The position numbers and the translations under genes are program-made. The notes under the pieces are model-generated. The model was not told the DNA's origin. It was given only the letters and a program-made list of their open reading frames with translations, and searched no databases. This document shows, one piece after another, positions 37,701-45,768 of a stretch of DNA of 64,000 nucleotides. Position 1 is the first letter of the stretch; each line of letters starts with the position of its first letter. The stretch comes from Prevotella melaninogenica. Lineage in GTDB: Bacteria > Bacteroidota > Bacteroidia > Bacteroidales > Bacteroidaceae. Location: NCBI RefSeq assembly GCF_018128065.1, contig NZ_CP072359.1, forward strand, positions 248,001-312,000. Direction: 5' to 3'.

Positions 37701-38282
37701 CAAGATTACATTCAGCGCCTTACCAGCGTGATACTTCAGCGTCTTAGCGTCATAGCCCACACTGGAGATGCTAAGTGTTCCTTCCTCCTTATTTACAAGC
37801 ATTGAGAAGTTACCATCAATATCTGCAGTAACACCTTGTGATGTACCCTTAATCTGTACAATCGCAAAAGGCACGCCCAACCCATCTTTGTCTTTAACCG
37901 TTCCACGAACAGTATATTGCCCCTGCGTTGCATTCTTCATTTTGAACACATCAATCACCTTACCCTCAACATTGGAGATAAAAGGTGTATGAGACAACAG
38001 GTTTTCTACAGCACTCAACTCGTCTACATCTTCAAACGAGATGGTAAGGAGCAACGTGTCATTTTTGACATCGTCTGAATAATTAATCTTGTAATCTCCC
38101 TTTGTAGAAATAAAATCCAAAATCTGAGCAACACTCTTATCCTTGAATGAAATCGAGAACTTCTTACCTGCTACTTGTGCAGAAGCAGGAGAACTCCACG
38201 AAAGCATCAAAATAAAAGCTGTCAGAAACACCAAAGAAGGTAACCTTCTTAAAGTTCTAAACATGTGTAGATGATACTTCAT
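34797..38282 (-). CDS. SusC/RagA-family TonB-dependent outer-membrane protein with STN domain
   Basis: A 1161-residue TonB-dependent importer. After the signal peptide (ending SPASAQ) come an STN domain (about 40-110, KSVAQILDFISTKGDYKIN), a carboxypeptidase-D regulatory-like domain (about 120-205, GTVKDKDGLGVPFAIV), the plug (about 215-330, DLQKAPTASIENLLQGRMAG; VLITTKKGKSGRSE) and the C-terminal barrel. The STN domain normally contacts an anti-sigma factor in FecR-type signalling, but no sigma/anti-sigma gene is in this window. It is the first gene of a six-gene operon. Confidence 0.92.
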   Translation of the reverse strand: MKYHLHMFRTLRRLPSLVFLTAFILMLSWSSPASAQVAGKKFSISFKDKSVAQILDFISTKGDYKINYSDDVKNDTLLLTISFEDVDELSAVENLLSHTPFISNVEGKVIDVFKMKNATQGQYTVRGTVKDKDGLGVPFAIVQIKGTSQGVTADIDGNFSMLVNKEEGTLSISSVGYDAKTLKYHAGKALNVILTSSAIAMGEVTVVAYGKRNTREQVGAVASVKIEDLQKAPTASIENLLQGRMAGVDVTNLSGSPGGGGSRITIRGFSSLNQKGINDGTPLYVIDGIPVSGSAGEATGGINPLAGLDPSSIESVQVLKDAASASLYGSRAGNGVILITTKKGKSGRSEVSFNVSQSLSWLPSTPMQTLGKGERDIALLLAKKQRGAHYDYMTDKLIYPGSYKDSYGWDADNDGSYDYLWRNGKVLDSDRRLPSIAQDSLNTFYNNRTNWWKYAFRVGKVTKADMLLAGGTDNIRYMVNAGVYDETGIMISSNFRRFSLLSNLDFNLSTKLSAFTRINLTYATQKAGADGGRVQGLTFDPKRTSTLLPGKGSIAEQIALRQLRDIDKTNSNYNVRLSVGLNYNILKGLKFSSTYSLDHYFTRVYTFTPDYLKYDKKSEVQASNIAMTNIQTENILTYNLALPSEHKLELMAGMTYNYDLLQNLSGTAKGGPTNSIKYAGEGWPSLITDGGTIRAAQSFLTNQQEQALLSFLGRTAYSYKKRYMTELSIRADGSSVFGKDVRWGTFPSVGLGWAFSEERFMKKFWWLSFGKLRASWGKSGQKFQEPYLALGVMEESNIFNGSLGLIPQSMANKKLTWEESDQYDLGLDLQLLDYRLKFKLDYYYKYSSKLLMQSYLPGNVFLANNMWDNASAISNEGIEFEAQYDVIRKKNWNWSIGFNLSHNKNMLRKTYNGEDLNDKVLGRPVYGIYTFKDEGIVQKEEDIPMYPNASGKLVPLYFQSINNPLRVGGRKIKDQNYDGVIDDKDLYYAGSTLPAAYGGLNSHLEWKGLSLDVLFSYTISRKVMNMYKNSAFTFTKDFGVIMNYFRRSDFWTTSNRNAKYPSLEFADKDYVGQFDGNVDSNIENISFLRLKQLVIGYQIPKNWLKGSFIKDANVYLSGENLFLITNYSGVDPEVINPYTGKDDGTQYPLNRKVTLGLNLKF

Positions 38283-38396
38283 TGATTAGTCTTTATTATT
38301 ATTATTGTTGATATTAATTTATTAAAAGAATTAGACTCCCTCTACATTTGAACGCAATGCATTTACATAAAAAAGGTATTAATATTAATTGGGGTA

Positions 38397-38426
38397 CAAA
38401 TATACATAAATTTCTTGTATATCAAA
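38397..38426 (-). promoter_or_regulatory. Promoter of the SusC/SusD operon
   Basis: On the minus strand a TTTG (38426-38423) and TATATTTG (38404-38397) are separated by 18 nt. The leader to the SusC ATG is about 105 nt. The boxes match the Bacteroidota vegetative consensus. Confidence 0.7.
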
Positions 38427-38581
38427 GTTATTTGAATTAAAAAAATAAAAGGATTGTAGCTATTTCAAACTTACATCCCCTTTTCTAAAGAGAGGGGAAT
38501 AAAAAGTATTGTGAATAGAAGTGCATTAGAAAAAACACTTTTTTAGACAAGTATTGCTCTATTTGCTGATTATGGATTCCA

Positions 38582-39859
38582 TTAAAAACCATACTGGAAT
38601 CCTATTGAGGCAAACTCCTTCATCTGCCAGAAGGTGTGATTATCAACACGCCGTACTCCATCATCAAAACGAGGATAGATAAACACACGACTTGAAATAT
38701 AACGATTGAATCGGAAGGTAAATGTATTTTCCCATTCCAACTCAGTGCGCTTATAAGTAGAATAGCCATACAATCGTGTCTTCCAAGTCAAGGCTTCCAT
38801 CAACTTCCATTCTAAATCAACAGTAAACTCAGAACCGAAGTCATGCAGGAAATGATTGCCATCCTTCATGCCTAAGCGACTGGTCAGATCCAACACACGA
38901 GTGTACTTCATGTTATAAGCCAATGGTGCTAAATGGAAGTTACCCTTCAACCGATGATGTAACCAGTCAACCGAGTAATCCATACCGATAGAGAGGTTTA
39001 AGTTCAACGGAGCGGCAAAGGCTGAATAAATCTTTGGATCATTCGAACGATAAGAATGGCTAAACTGCGTGTTACCAACGAATTGTACTGTATAATACCA
39101 ACGTTTTGTTGCCTGTAATCCCAGTTTAGAAGTAAGACGAATCAAATCCTCTGTACTCTTGAAGCTATGCAAAGAGTCTGAACGGCTACTTTGCAAACCA
39201 TATTTCAATTCCAAACGATTCTCCCACTTCACCTTCTGCTTATTGTTGTAATTAGCCTGCATCACCAAAGAAGCCAATGCAGAATAGTTGCTTTCGCCAC
39301 CTTTATACCAGTTTCCAGACACATAATTCTGTAAGAATTGCAAGGCGTAATCACCATTGAAAGTCCAGAAATTAGGACGCTTCACCATAACTTCCACAGG
39401 AACAGTCGCTGGGTCAACAGGGCGTTCTACCACCTTCTCAACCAAGGTCACGTCATGGTGTATCGGTGCTTTAATATCATCTAACTTCGTTTGCTGTTGC
39501 TGCACCATACGATCAGTACCCTCCACAAGGTCGGGACGTGTCAAATAAAGATGCATCAACTCTGCAAGAATAGGGTTTTCTTTTCTATCACGTGTAAACA
39601 AACTTTCAGCCACATTACCATAATAGGTCAGCGGCATAAACAAACGCATCCTATTCTTCTGAAGTTTTTGTCCACATCTATTCTTTGGAGCCTTAGACAT
39701 AAAAACGCTATCTCTCAGCGAATGTAATGAATCAATATATGCTTGCACTTTATCCATTGATGGGCGTTCATCGCTATGAACAGACACAGGATGATGCTCT
39801 TGAGCGATAGCACTCAAGCCCATTATTAGAAATAATGTGATTAAAAAGTTCCGTTTCAT
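38582..39859 (-). CDS. DUF3078-type outer-membrane protein
   Basis: A 425-residue protein starting at the ATG at 39859; the longer frame adds seven residues. The signal peptide (MKRNFLITLFLIMGLSAIAQ) is clear. The mature region has alternating hydrophobic strands with aromatic girdles (NYVSGNWYKGGESNYSALAS, KVKWENRLELKYGLQSSRSD) typical of a beta-barrel. The NWYKGGESN motif matches DUF3078 proteins of Bacteroidota as I recall them. Function unknown. It lies about 300 nt downstream of the susC promoter region on the same strand. Confidence 0.78.
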   Translation of the reverse strand: MKRNFLITLFLIMGLSAIAQEHHPVSVHSDERPSMDKVQAYIDSLHSLRDSVFMSKAPKNRCGQKLQKNRMRLFMPLTYYGNVAESLFTRDRKENPILAELMHLYLTRPDLVEGTDRMVQQQQTKLDDIKAPIHHDVTLVEKVVERPVDPATVPVEVMVKRPNFWTFNGDYALQFLQNYVSGNWYKGGESNYSALASLVMQANYNNKQKVKWENRLELKYGLQSSRSDSLHSFKSTEDLIRLTSKLGLQATKRWYYTVQFVGNTQFSHSYRSNDPKIYSAFAAPLNLNLSIGMDYSVDWLHHRLKGNFHLAPLAYNMKYTRVLDLTSRLGMKDGNHFLHDFGSEFTVDLEWKLMEALTWKTRLYGYSTYKRTELEWENTFTFRFNRYISSRVFIYPRFDDGVRRVDNHTFWQMKEFASIGFQYGF

Positions 39860-40055
39860 CATACTTAATATAATGTGCAAACTTACTGCATTTTTTTCAA
39901 ATTTCAGTCCTATTTGCTAAAAATATTAATCATTACAAATAATTTATTCACACAAACAGTCCTTTCCACCCCATTATGAAATGAAATCTTGCATACCAAT
40001 AAAATCAATTAATACAATACTTTCTCAATAATTGAAGAAAGAGTTACGAGCTATT

Positions 40056-40739
40056 TTAAAGATTTAATTTATAACCGACCGACACCTCAAATATGCTATT
40101 ACGAGATGATTCACCATCCTTATAAATATTAAATACTCCCACATGATATAGCGCCCCTAACACAACGTTTTCGTATTCATAGCTAACACCAATAGGTATA
40201 GAAAGACCTATCTTGCGCATCCCATTCTTCACATCAATGGTAAACTCCTCCTCAGAGAAGTTTGACTTTTTACCCTCTTTATCCACATCAAACGACTGTT
40301 GTACTTCATGACTTTTTGCACCAAGTAACAAAGTTGGCTCTATTCCTGCCTTTACTGAAAATCCTGGTAATAGATAACTATGGATTAAAATCGGCATAGC
40401 AAGATAATTCATTCGCAAATTACGATTATATACTACAGAGTTCTTTCCTTTATCATCTTTTAACTTACAACCTGCTTGAACAAAAGATAAACCAGCTGAA
40501 ACGCCAACAACATCTGATGCTTGATACACCACATCTGCTCCACCAATAAAGCCTAATAATGCATGGGGTTTAACCTCCACAATCTCATTGTCACCAATTT
40601 CGTAAATTCCAGAACCTCCTAACAAAGAAGATATAGACACTCCAACATGCGGTATCACTGACCATGTACCAGGTTTATTCTGTGCCATTGATACCAAAGT
40701 TGATGTAACTAATACGATTAGAATAGCTATTCGTTTCAT
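40056..40739 (-). CDS. Outer-membrane beta-barrel (porin-like) protein
   Basis: A 227-residue protein with signal peptide MKRIAILIVLVTSTLVSMAQ. The rest alternates Gly-rich turns and amphipathic strands (GVSAGLSFVQAGCKL, SVKAGIEPTLLLGAKS) and ends EVSVGYKLNL, consistent with an eight-stranded PorT/OmpW-like barrel. No specific function can be read. It is transcribed alone; an IS-interrupted repeat lies upstream of it. Confidence 0.78.
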   Translation of the reverse strand: MKRIAILIVLVTSTLVSMAQNKPGTWSVIPHVGVSISSLLGGSGIYEIGDNEIVEVKPHALLGFIGGADVVYQASDVVGVSAGLSFVQAGCKLKDDKGKNSVVYNRNLRMNYLAMPILIHSYLLPGFSVKAGIEPTLLLGAKSHEVQQSFDVDKEGKKSNFSEEEFTIDVKNGMRKIGLSIPIGVSYEYENVVLGALYHVGVFNIYKDGESSRNSIFEVSVGYKLNL

Positions 40740-41022
40740 AGGTTTTGTTATTTATTTTGTTAAAGACTATATATGTTAAACGTATTTTGCATGATTTTAT
40801 TGCAAAGCACATACGATTTATAAATATTTTATACGGAAACACAACAGCATTCTCACCGTATTAAGAGCTGCGAAAATTATTTACATTATTTCTTAAAATA
40901 TTCATCTAAAAAAGTAAAAACATCCTTTTTAAGCACCTTTGTAACTTAATACAAATCAGATAGTTACAAAACCTGTCTTATAGCAGATTTACTTCACATC
41001 ATTTTAACATTTAAAATTCAAA

Positions 41023-41421
41023 ATGGGAAGTAAACATTCTAAACACAGAACATTCAGTGAGAACTTTATTCTCACTTTACTTCGTGAGTATTACTCATCC
41101 GAAGTGTCAATTAATTTCATCTGTCGTAAGTACGACATTAATAGTGCCAGCTTTTATCAATGGCAAAAAAAGTATGATTTAGATGAAAAAAAGCTATCTT
41201 TGTCGCATGATATTATTACTAAAGTAAAAGCTATGCGTAGTAAGAAAGCTATGGAGAAAGCCCCTCTAACGCGTGAGGAAGAGCTTGAAGAACAAGTATC
41301 CAATTTGAAGAAAGCTTTGGAGTATTCTGAACTTCGCAATCAAGGTTTGATGAAAGTCATAGAGATAAGCAGTAAGGAATACGGTGAAGATTTGCTAAAA
41401 AAAGCTGGCGCCAGGCAGTAG
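41023..41421 (+). CDS. IS3-family transposase OrfA
   Basis: A 132-residue DNA-binding protein. Residues 10-60 carry a helix-turn-helix (FSENFILTLLREYYSSEVSI, ICRKYDINSASFYQWQKKYD). The C-terminal half is a leucine-zipper-like coiled coil (EEELEEQVSNLKKALEYSEL). It binds the inverted repeats. The OrfA frame ends at 41421 with an A7 run (41397-41403) just before, where a -1 shift yields OrfAB. Confidence 0.88.
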   Translation: MGSKHSKHRTFSENFILTLLREYYSSEVSINFICRKYDINSASFYQWQKKYDLDEKKLSLSHDIITKVKAMRSKKAMEKAPLTREEELEEQVSNLKKALEYSELRNQGLMKVIEISSKEYGEDLLKKAGARQ

Positions 41422-42281
41422 ACAGCCTTCGAGTCAGCAACCCTCGTTTATCAATTGGGCTGCTGAGTGGACTGTTTGGCAAGACTCGTGAAGGCTATTA
41501 CTCTGTGAGTAAGGAGAAGAGGGAGCACCGTAAACTTACTGAGAAAATTGTCGTACGTGCAGTAATGGATGTTCGTGCAGATGCTCCTCGAATAGGAGCA
41601 CAGAAACTTTTGCACATGCTTATGGATATCTATCCAGGCTTAATGCTTGGGCGCGACAGGTTCTACCAGCTAATGCACAAGCATCACCTTATGCTGAAGC
41701 CATCCAGATGTCGCCACACCACGAACTCCAATCACAACTATTTCAAGTATAAGAACACGGCAAAAGGAATGGTTCTTACACGTCCTGCACAACTCTGGGT
41801 AGCAGACATCACGTATATAGATACTGAGGATGGTGTGGTCTATCTTCACCTCATAACCGATGCGTTCACTCATGAGATAATCGGATGGAAGCTTTCTGAC
41901 AGTCTGCAGGCTGTCAATACGCTTGCTGCCCTAGACATGGCAATAGAACAGTCACAGGGTATGGATCTCTCGCTGATGACGCACCACTCTGATCGTGGGG
42001 TTCAATACTGCAGCAACGCCTACGTGGCAAGGCTGGAGAGTATACACTCAGGCATAAGCATGACTGAAGACTACAACCCTACAGATAATGCAATCGCCGA
42101 AAGAGTGAACGGAATAATAAAGCAAGAGTGGCTCTACCACATGAAACGACCGAAGAACCTCGATGATGCACGATGCACTATTGCTGGTATCATAGACTTC
42201 TACAACAATAAGAGACCCCATATGAGTAACGGCATGCTTACGCCAAGACAAATGAGAGAAAGGCACTGCAATGTGGCATAA
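41400..42281 (+). CDS. IS3-family transposase OrfB (by -1 frameshift)
   Basis: The integrase-type catalytic part. The frame is open back to the A7 slip site at 41397-41403 (context CTA AAA AAA G), giving an OrfAB fusion; an internal GTG at 41505 would give a shorter protein lacking the usual LSIGLLSGLFGKTREGYY region. DDE residues are visible: WVADITYI (first Asp), HHSDRGVQY (second Asp) and NAIAERVNGIIKQEW (Glu). An rve domain spans most of it, ending NGMLTPRQMRERH. It appears intact and the element could be active. Confidence 0.85.
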   Translation, partial: KSWRQAVDSLRVSNPRLSIGLLSGLFGKTREGYYSVSKEKREHRKLTEKIVVRAVMDVRADAPRIGAQKLLHMLMDIYPGLMLGRDRFYQLMHKHHLMLKPSRCRHTTNSNHNYFKYKNTAKGMVLTRPAQLWVADITYIDTEDGVVYLHLITDAFTHEIIGWKLSDSLQAVNTLAALDMAIEQSQGMDLSLMTHHSDRGVQYCSNAYVARLESIHSGISMTEDYNPTDNAIAERVNGIIKQEWLYHMKRPKNLDDARCTIAGIIDFYNNKRPHMSNGMLTPRQMRERHCNVA

Positions 42282-42310
42282 GGCTTTCTGTGCTTTTCAT
42301 AGTATTAATT

Positions 42311-42341
42311 TTTGTAAGTTGAAGGAAAAATATTAACTTTG
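42311..42341 (+). promoter_or_regulatory. Outward-facing promoter in the right end of the IS
   Basis: TTTG (42311-42314), a 19-nt gap and TAACTTTG (42334-42341) match the Bacteroidota promoter. It points right, toward the ftsX operon about 570 nt away. A 37-codon ORF (42345-42458) starts 4 nt after the box and is probably not translated from this transcript. Confidence 0.55.
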
Positions 42342-42712
42342 AACATGTGCTACACACGTTCGGACTTCATTGTCAAAGTTTATGATTATGTAAAGCGAAT
42401 CAGTAAAGTTTCCATGGGGGAGGTAAAGCTGTTCAGGAAGCAAGTAAAAAATGTGTAAACCAATTCAGTAACAATAACCAAAAAAGTGTGAAGTAAATTT
42501 AGGCATAGTCAACCACATTGTAAAAGGTGCTTAATTGGACTTCAAAAGGGCGTTAATAAGACCTCAAAAGGGCACCTTTTAGAAACCAATTAGGCGTCTT
42601 TAAGAGCCTTAAAGAGCATCTTTTTATTTTCAAGTATGAGTTTTTTATTACAAAATAGAAAATTATCACCTTTGAACTTAGCCTACTTATTAGCATAAAA
42701 AGGAGACATTAG

Positions 42713-42835
42713 ATGACCCCTATAACAGTTGAAGGAAAAACACAACGTAATTATTTTAAAACTTTCGAGCATATCTCCCCTACCTTCCCTTCCATAGTAA
42801 TATGCTCACAAGTTTCATCTTTTATCTCTAAATAA
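42713..42835 (+). CDS. Small candidate ORF upstream of ftsX
   Basis: A 40-codon frame with ATG at 42713 and TAA at 42833-42835. AGGAG (42701-42705) lies 7 nt before the ATG. The peptide (MTPITVEGKTQRNYFKTFEH...) has no motif and no signal. It lies in the roughly 290-nt stretch between the repeat and the ftsX promoter. Only the ribosome-binding site supports it. Confidence 0.25.
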   Translation: MTPITVEGKTQRNYFKTFEHISPTFPSIVICSQVSSFISK

Positions 42836-42847
42836 AGCATAATTTCC

Positions 42848-42878
42848 TTTGTCGTTACCTTATTTTGCAGTATCTTTG
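42848..42878 (+). promoter_or_regulatory. Promoter of the ftsX operon
   Basis: TTTG (42848-42851), 19 nt, TATCTTTG (42871-42878). The start of FtsX is 34 nt downstream at 42913. This is the cleanest vegetative promoter in the window. Confidence 0.8.
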
Positions 42879-42912
42879 CAACAACTTTGGTGTATTATAC
42901 CTTATTAAAGAA

Positions 42913-43791
42913 ATGGCAAAAAAAAGAAACAAAGCCCGCAGTCGTCATAGTCTGCAGGTTGTCACACTATGTATCAGTACAGCTATGGTACTGATGCTGA
43001 TTGGTATAGTTGTACTTACAGGCTTTACCAGTCGCAATCTTAGTTCTTATGTAAAGGAGAATCTGACTATCACAATGATTCTCCAACCCGATATGAATAC
43101 GGAAGAGAGTACTGCTCTCTGCGAGCGTATTCGCACCTTGCATTATATCAATAGCTTGAATTTTATCAGTAAAGAGCAGGCGTTGAAGGATGGAACTAAA
43201 GAATTAGGTGCCAACCCTGCCGAATTTGCAGGTGAGAATCCGTTTACGGGTGAGATAGAAGTACAGTTGAAGGCTAATTATGCTAACAATGACTCTATCC
43301 GCAATATTGTTCAGCAATTGCGTACCTATCGTGGTGTGAGTGACATCACTTATCCACAGAGTTTGGTAGAAAGTGTAAACCAAACATTGGGTAAGATCAG
43401 TTTGGTGTTATTGGTTATTGCTGTATTGCTCACCATCATCTCATTCTCTCTGATTAACAACACTATCCGATTGAGTATCTATGCACATCGTTTCTCAATC
43501 CACACGATGAAACTTGTTGGTGGTTCATGGAGTTTTATCCGTGCGCCATTCTTGCGCCGTGCAGTATTAGAAGGATTAGTTTCAGCCCTATTGGCTATTG
43601 CAGTCTTGGGTATAGGAATATGTCTCCTCTATGAAAAGGAACCAGAGATCACGAAATTATTGTCATGGGATGCATTGATTATCACAGCAATCGTAATGTT
43701 AGCTTTTGGTGTGATTATTGCAACCTTCTGCGCATGGTTGTCAGTAAACAAGTTCCTGCGCATGAAGGCAGGTGACTTATATAAGATTTAA
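42913..43791 (+). CDS. ftsX: Cell-division protein FtsX
   Basis: Membrane half of the FtsEX ABC complex, which controls peptidoglycan hydrolases at the septum. The ATG at 42913 gives 292 residues; the upstream frame from 42865 would translate across the promoter. Topology: a cytoplasmic Lys/Arg-rich N terminus, one transmembrane helix (TAMVLMLIGIVVLTGF), a large periplasmic loop (about 45-170), then three helices with SFSLINNTIRLSIYAHRFSI and MKLVGGSWSFIRAPF. No ftsE lies next to it. It leads the ftsX-DUF3098-uppP-truB-queA-folK operon. Confidence 0.9.
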   Translation: MAKKRNKARSRHSLQVVTLCISTAMVLMLIGIVVLTGFTSRNLSSYVKENLTITMILQPDMNTEESTALCERIRTLHYINSLNFISKEQALKDGTKELGANPAEFAGENPFTGEIEVQLKANYANNDSIRNIVQQLRTYRGVSDITYPQSLVESVNQTLGKISLVLLVIAVLLTIISFSLINNTIRLSIYAHRFSIHTMKLVGGSWSFIRAPFLRRAVLEGLVSALLAIAVLGIGICLLYEKEPEITKLLSWDALIITAIVMLAFGVIIATFCAWLSVNKFLRMKAGDLYKI

Positions 43792-43924
43792 AAGGAACAG
43801 TAAAAAAGGGAAAAGATAAGAGAGTAAAAGCTTCTTAATAGATGGAAAAGAGAAAAACTCATCATTCCAACTAATCTTTTTAACTTCTCAATCTCAGTCC
43901 CCTTGAACTCTTCAAAAATAGAAT

Positions 43925-44167
43925 ATGGACAAAAGAAATTTAGCTTTTGGTAAGACCAACTTTATTTTGTTGGCTATAGGTGTAGCCGTTGTTATTCTCG
44001 GCTTTATCCTTATGAGTGGTGGAGCATCTACTGAAACCGTATTTGATCCAGACATCTTCAGTGCCCGCCACATCAAGGTAGCGCCTATTGTTACCTTCAT
44101 TGGATTTATCTCTATCATTGGTGCGATTCTCTATCAGCCAAAAGATACTAAAGAAGTGGAGGAATAA
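43925..44167 (+). CDS. DUF3098 small membrane protein
   Basis: An 80-residue protein with two transmembrane helices (FILLAIGVAVVILGFILMS and VAPIVTFIGFISIIGAILY) joined by a short periplasmic or cytoplasmic loop with DPDIFSARH. In Bacteroidota, DUF3098 genes lie between ftsX and uppP, as here. The molecular role is unknown; an assembly factor for FtsX or UppP is possible. Its stop shares a base with the uppP ATG (44167), showing tight coupling. Confidence 0.88.
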   Translation: MDKRNLAFGKTNFILLAIGVAVVILGFILMSGGASTETVFDPDIFSARHIKVAPIVTFIGFISIIGAILYQPKDTKEVEE

Positions 44168-45027
44168 TGACACTTCTACAAACGATTATTATCTCAATTG
44201 TTGAAGGACTGACTGAGTTCCTTCCAGTGTCATCTACGGGTCACATGATTATCACACAGAATCTTTTAGGTGTACCATCTGGTGACGAGTTTGTACATGC
44301 CTTCATCTTCATCATACAGTTTGGTGCTATCCTCTCTGTAGTATGTCTTTATTGGAAACGTTTCTTCCATATTGACCATACACCTGTACCTGCAGAGGAG
44401 ACAAGTTCTTTCAAAAGGATTATTCACCCCATAAAATTCTACTGGTTGCTCTTTATAGGTGTTCTGCCAGCAGTTGTCATTGGTTTAGCAACCAAGAAAA
44501 GCGGACTGCTTGACTGGCTTCTCGACTCTGTTTGGGTAGTAGCCATTATGCTTGTCGTAGGTGGTATCTTCATGCTCTTCTGTGATAAAATCTTCAATAA
44601 GGGAAAAGAAGAGAACAAAGTAACGGAGAAACGTGCTTTTAGTATTGGACTTTTCCAGTGTTTATCAGTTATTCCTGGTACAAGCCGTTCTATGGCAACT
44701 ATCGTTGGTGGTATGGCAAACGAACTGACACGTAAGCGTGCAGCGGAGTTCTCATTCTTCCTCGCTGTGCCTACTATGGCTGGTGCAACGCTGCTTGACC
44801 TGCTTGACTTATTAAAAGGTGACAGCACATGGGCGTCTGCTCATAACCTTATAATGCTCGCTGTAGGCTGTGTTGTATCATTCATCGTTGCGCTATTGGC
44901 AATGAAGTGGTTTGTAAGTTTCCTTGCAAAATATGGTTTCAAGTGGTTCGGTTGGTATCGTATCATCGTTGGTGTTATCATTATTATAATGCTGCTCTGT
45001 GATATTCCACTGAATATGGTTGACTAA
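44167..45027 (+). CDS. uppP: Undecaprenyl-diphosphatase
   Basis: Dephosphorylates undecaprenyl pyrophosphate so the lipid carrier can be reused for cell-wall and polysaccharide synthesis; membrane enzyme, bacitracin-resistance family. The 286-residue protein has about eight helices. Catalytic boxes are EGLTEFLPVSSTGH (residues about 13-26) and PGTSRSMATI (about 172-181), the Glu/His and Arg of the active site. It overlaps the DUF3098 stop by one base. Confidence 0.93.
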   Translation: MTLLQTIIISIVEGLTEFLPVSSTGHMIITQNLLGVPSGDEFVHAFIFIIQFGAILSVVCLYWKRFFHIDHTPVPAEETSSFKRIIHPIKFYWLLFIGVLPAVVIGLATKKSGLLDWLLDSVWVVAIMLVVGGIFMLFCDKIFNKGKEENKVTEKRAFSIGLFQCLSVIPGTSRSMATIVGGMANELTRKRAAEFSFFLAVPTMAGATLLDLLDLLKGDSTWASAHNLIMLAVGCVVSFIVALLAMKWFVSFLAKYGFKWFGWYRIIVGVIIIIMLLCDIPLNMVD

Positions 45028-45048
45028 TCCTATATATTTATTGTCCTA

Positions 45049-45747
45049 ATGAACTTCAAAGAAGGAGTAATCATCCCTATCGACAAGCCCTACGGAATAA
45101 CCAGTTTCAAAGCATTGGCGCACGTACGTTACCTTTGTACACAGGCGAATGACGGAAAGGTTAAGATTGGTCATGCTGGTACATTAGACCCTTTGGCAAC
45201 AGGAGTACTCATCCTTGCTACGGGTAAGATGACAAAGCAGATTGAGACTTTACAGACACATACAAAAGAATATACAGCTACCCTTCAGTTAGGAGCAACA
45301 ACACCAAGCTACGATATGGAGCATGAGGTGAATGAATCATTCCCAACAGAATACATAACAAGGGAGCTGATAAACGCTACACTTCCTCAGTTTGTGGGTG
45401 ATATCGAGCAGATTCCACCAACTTACAGTGCTGTAAAGGTGGATGGTAAGCGTGCTTTCGACTATCGTAGAAAAGGCAAGGACGTAACTCTGAAACCGAA
45501 GAATATCCGCATTGATGAGATAGAAGTATTAGACTTTGATGCGGATAAGATGCAACTATCAATCCGCGTCGTCTGTGGTAAAGGAACATATATCCGTGCA
45601 TTAGCACGCGACTTTGGGCGTGCAATGAATAGCGGAGCCTATCTCATAGCATTACGCCGCACACGTGTTGGAGACATTCGAGTAGAAGATTGCGTTAACT
45701 ATGACCAGTTTAACGTATGGCTTCAGCAACAAACAATAGAAAAATAA
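45049..45747 (+). CDS. truB: tRNA pseudouridine 55 synthase
   Basis: Isomerises U55 in the T arm of tRNAs. The 232-residue protein starts with the TruB-type IPIDKPYGITSF and contains GHAGTLDPLATGVL, whose Asp is the catalytic nucleophile. CGKGTYIRALARDFG and the later RRTRVGDIRVEDC are further family blocks. It lacks the C-terminal PUA extension of some TruB proteins. It follows uppP by 21 nt. Confidence 0.93.
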   Translation: MNFKEGVIIPIDKPYGITSFKALAHVRYLCTQANDGKVKIGHAGTLDPLATGVLILATGKMTKQIETLQTHTKEYTATLQLGATTPSYDMEHEVNESFPTEYITRELINATLPQFVGDIEQIPPTYSAVKVDGKRAFDYRRKGKDVTLKPKNIRIDEIEVLDFDADKMQLSIRVVCGKGTYIRALARDFGRAMNSGAYLIALRRTRVGDIRVEDCVNYDQFNVWLQQQTIEK

Positions 45748-45768
45748 TAAACTCCCCAATATAAAAAT

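Larger units (their letters stand above)
40987..42498 (+). mobile_element. IS3-family insertion sequence
   Basis: A 1512-bp element bounded by 12-bp terminal inverted repeats: ATTTACTTCACA (40987-40998) and TGTGAAGTAAAT (42487-42498). It carries overlapping orfA and orfB with an A7 slip site and an outward-facing promoter near its right end. A clear target duplication cannot be read; the exact ends may differ by 1-2 bases. Confidence 0.85.
40931..42615 (+). repeat. Dispersed roughly 150-bp structured repeat, copy 3, split by an IS
   Basis: The left part 40931-40986 has GCACCTTTGTAACTT with AGTTACAAA. The right part 42499-42615 resumes with ACATTGTAAAAGGTGCTT, AATTGGACTTCAAAAGGGCG, AAAAGGGCACCTTTTAGAAA and CAATTAGGC. 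Joined without the IS they reproduce the module order of the other three copies. Confidence 0.78.

Noticed and set aside
41023-42281. IS3 orfA/orfB as a broken transposase gene
   Set aside because: The -1 slip site A7 at 41397-41403 and open OrfB frame back to it indicate programmed frameshifting, the normal IS3 arrangement.
42345-42458. 37-codon ORF at the IS right end
   Set aside because: Its start is too close to the promoter box to be included in the transcript, and no motif supports it.
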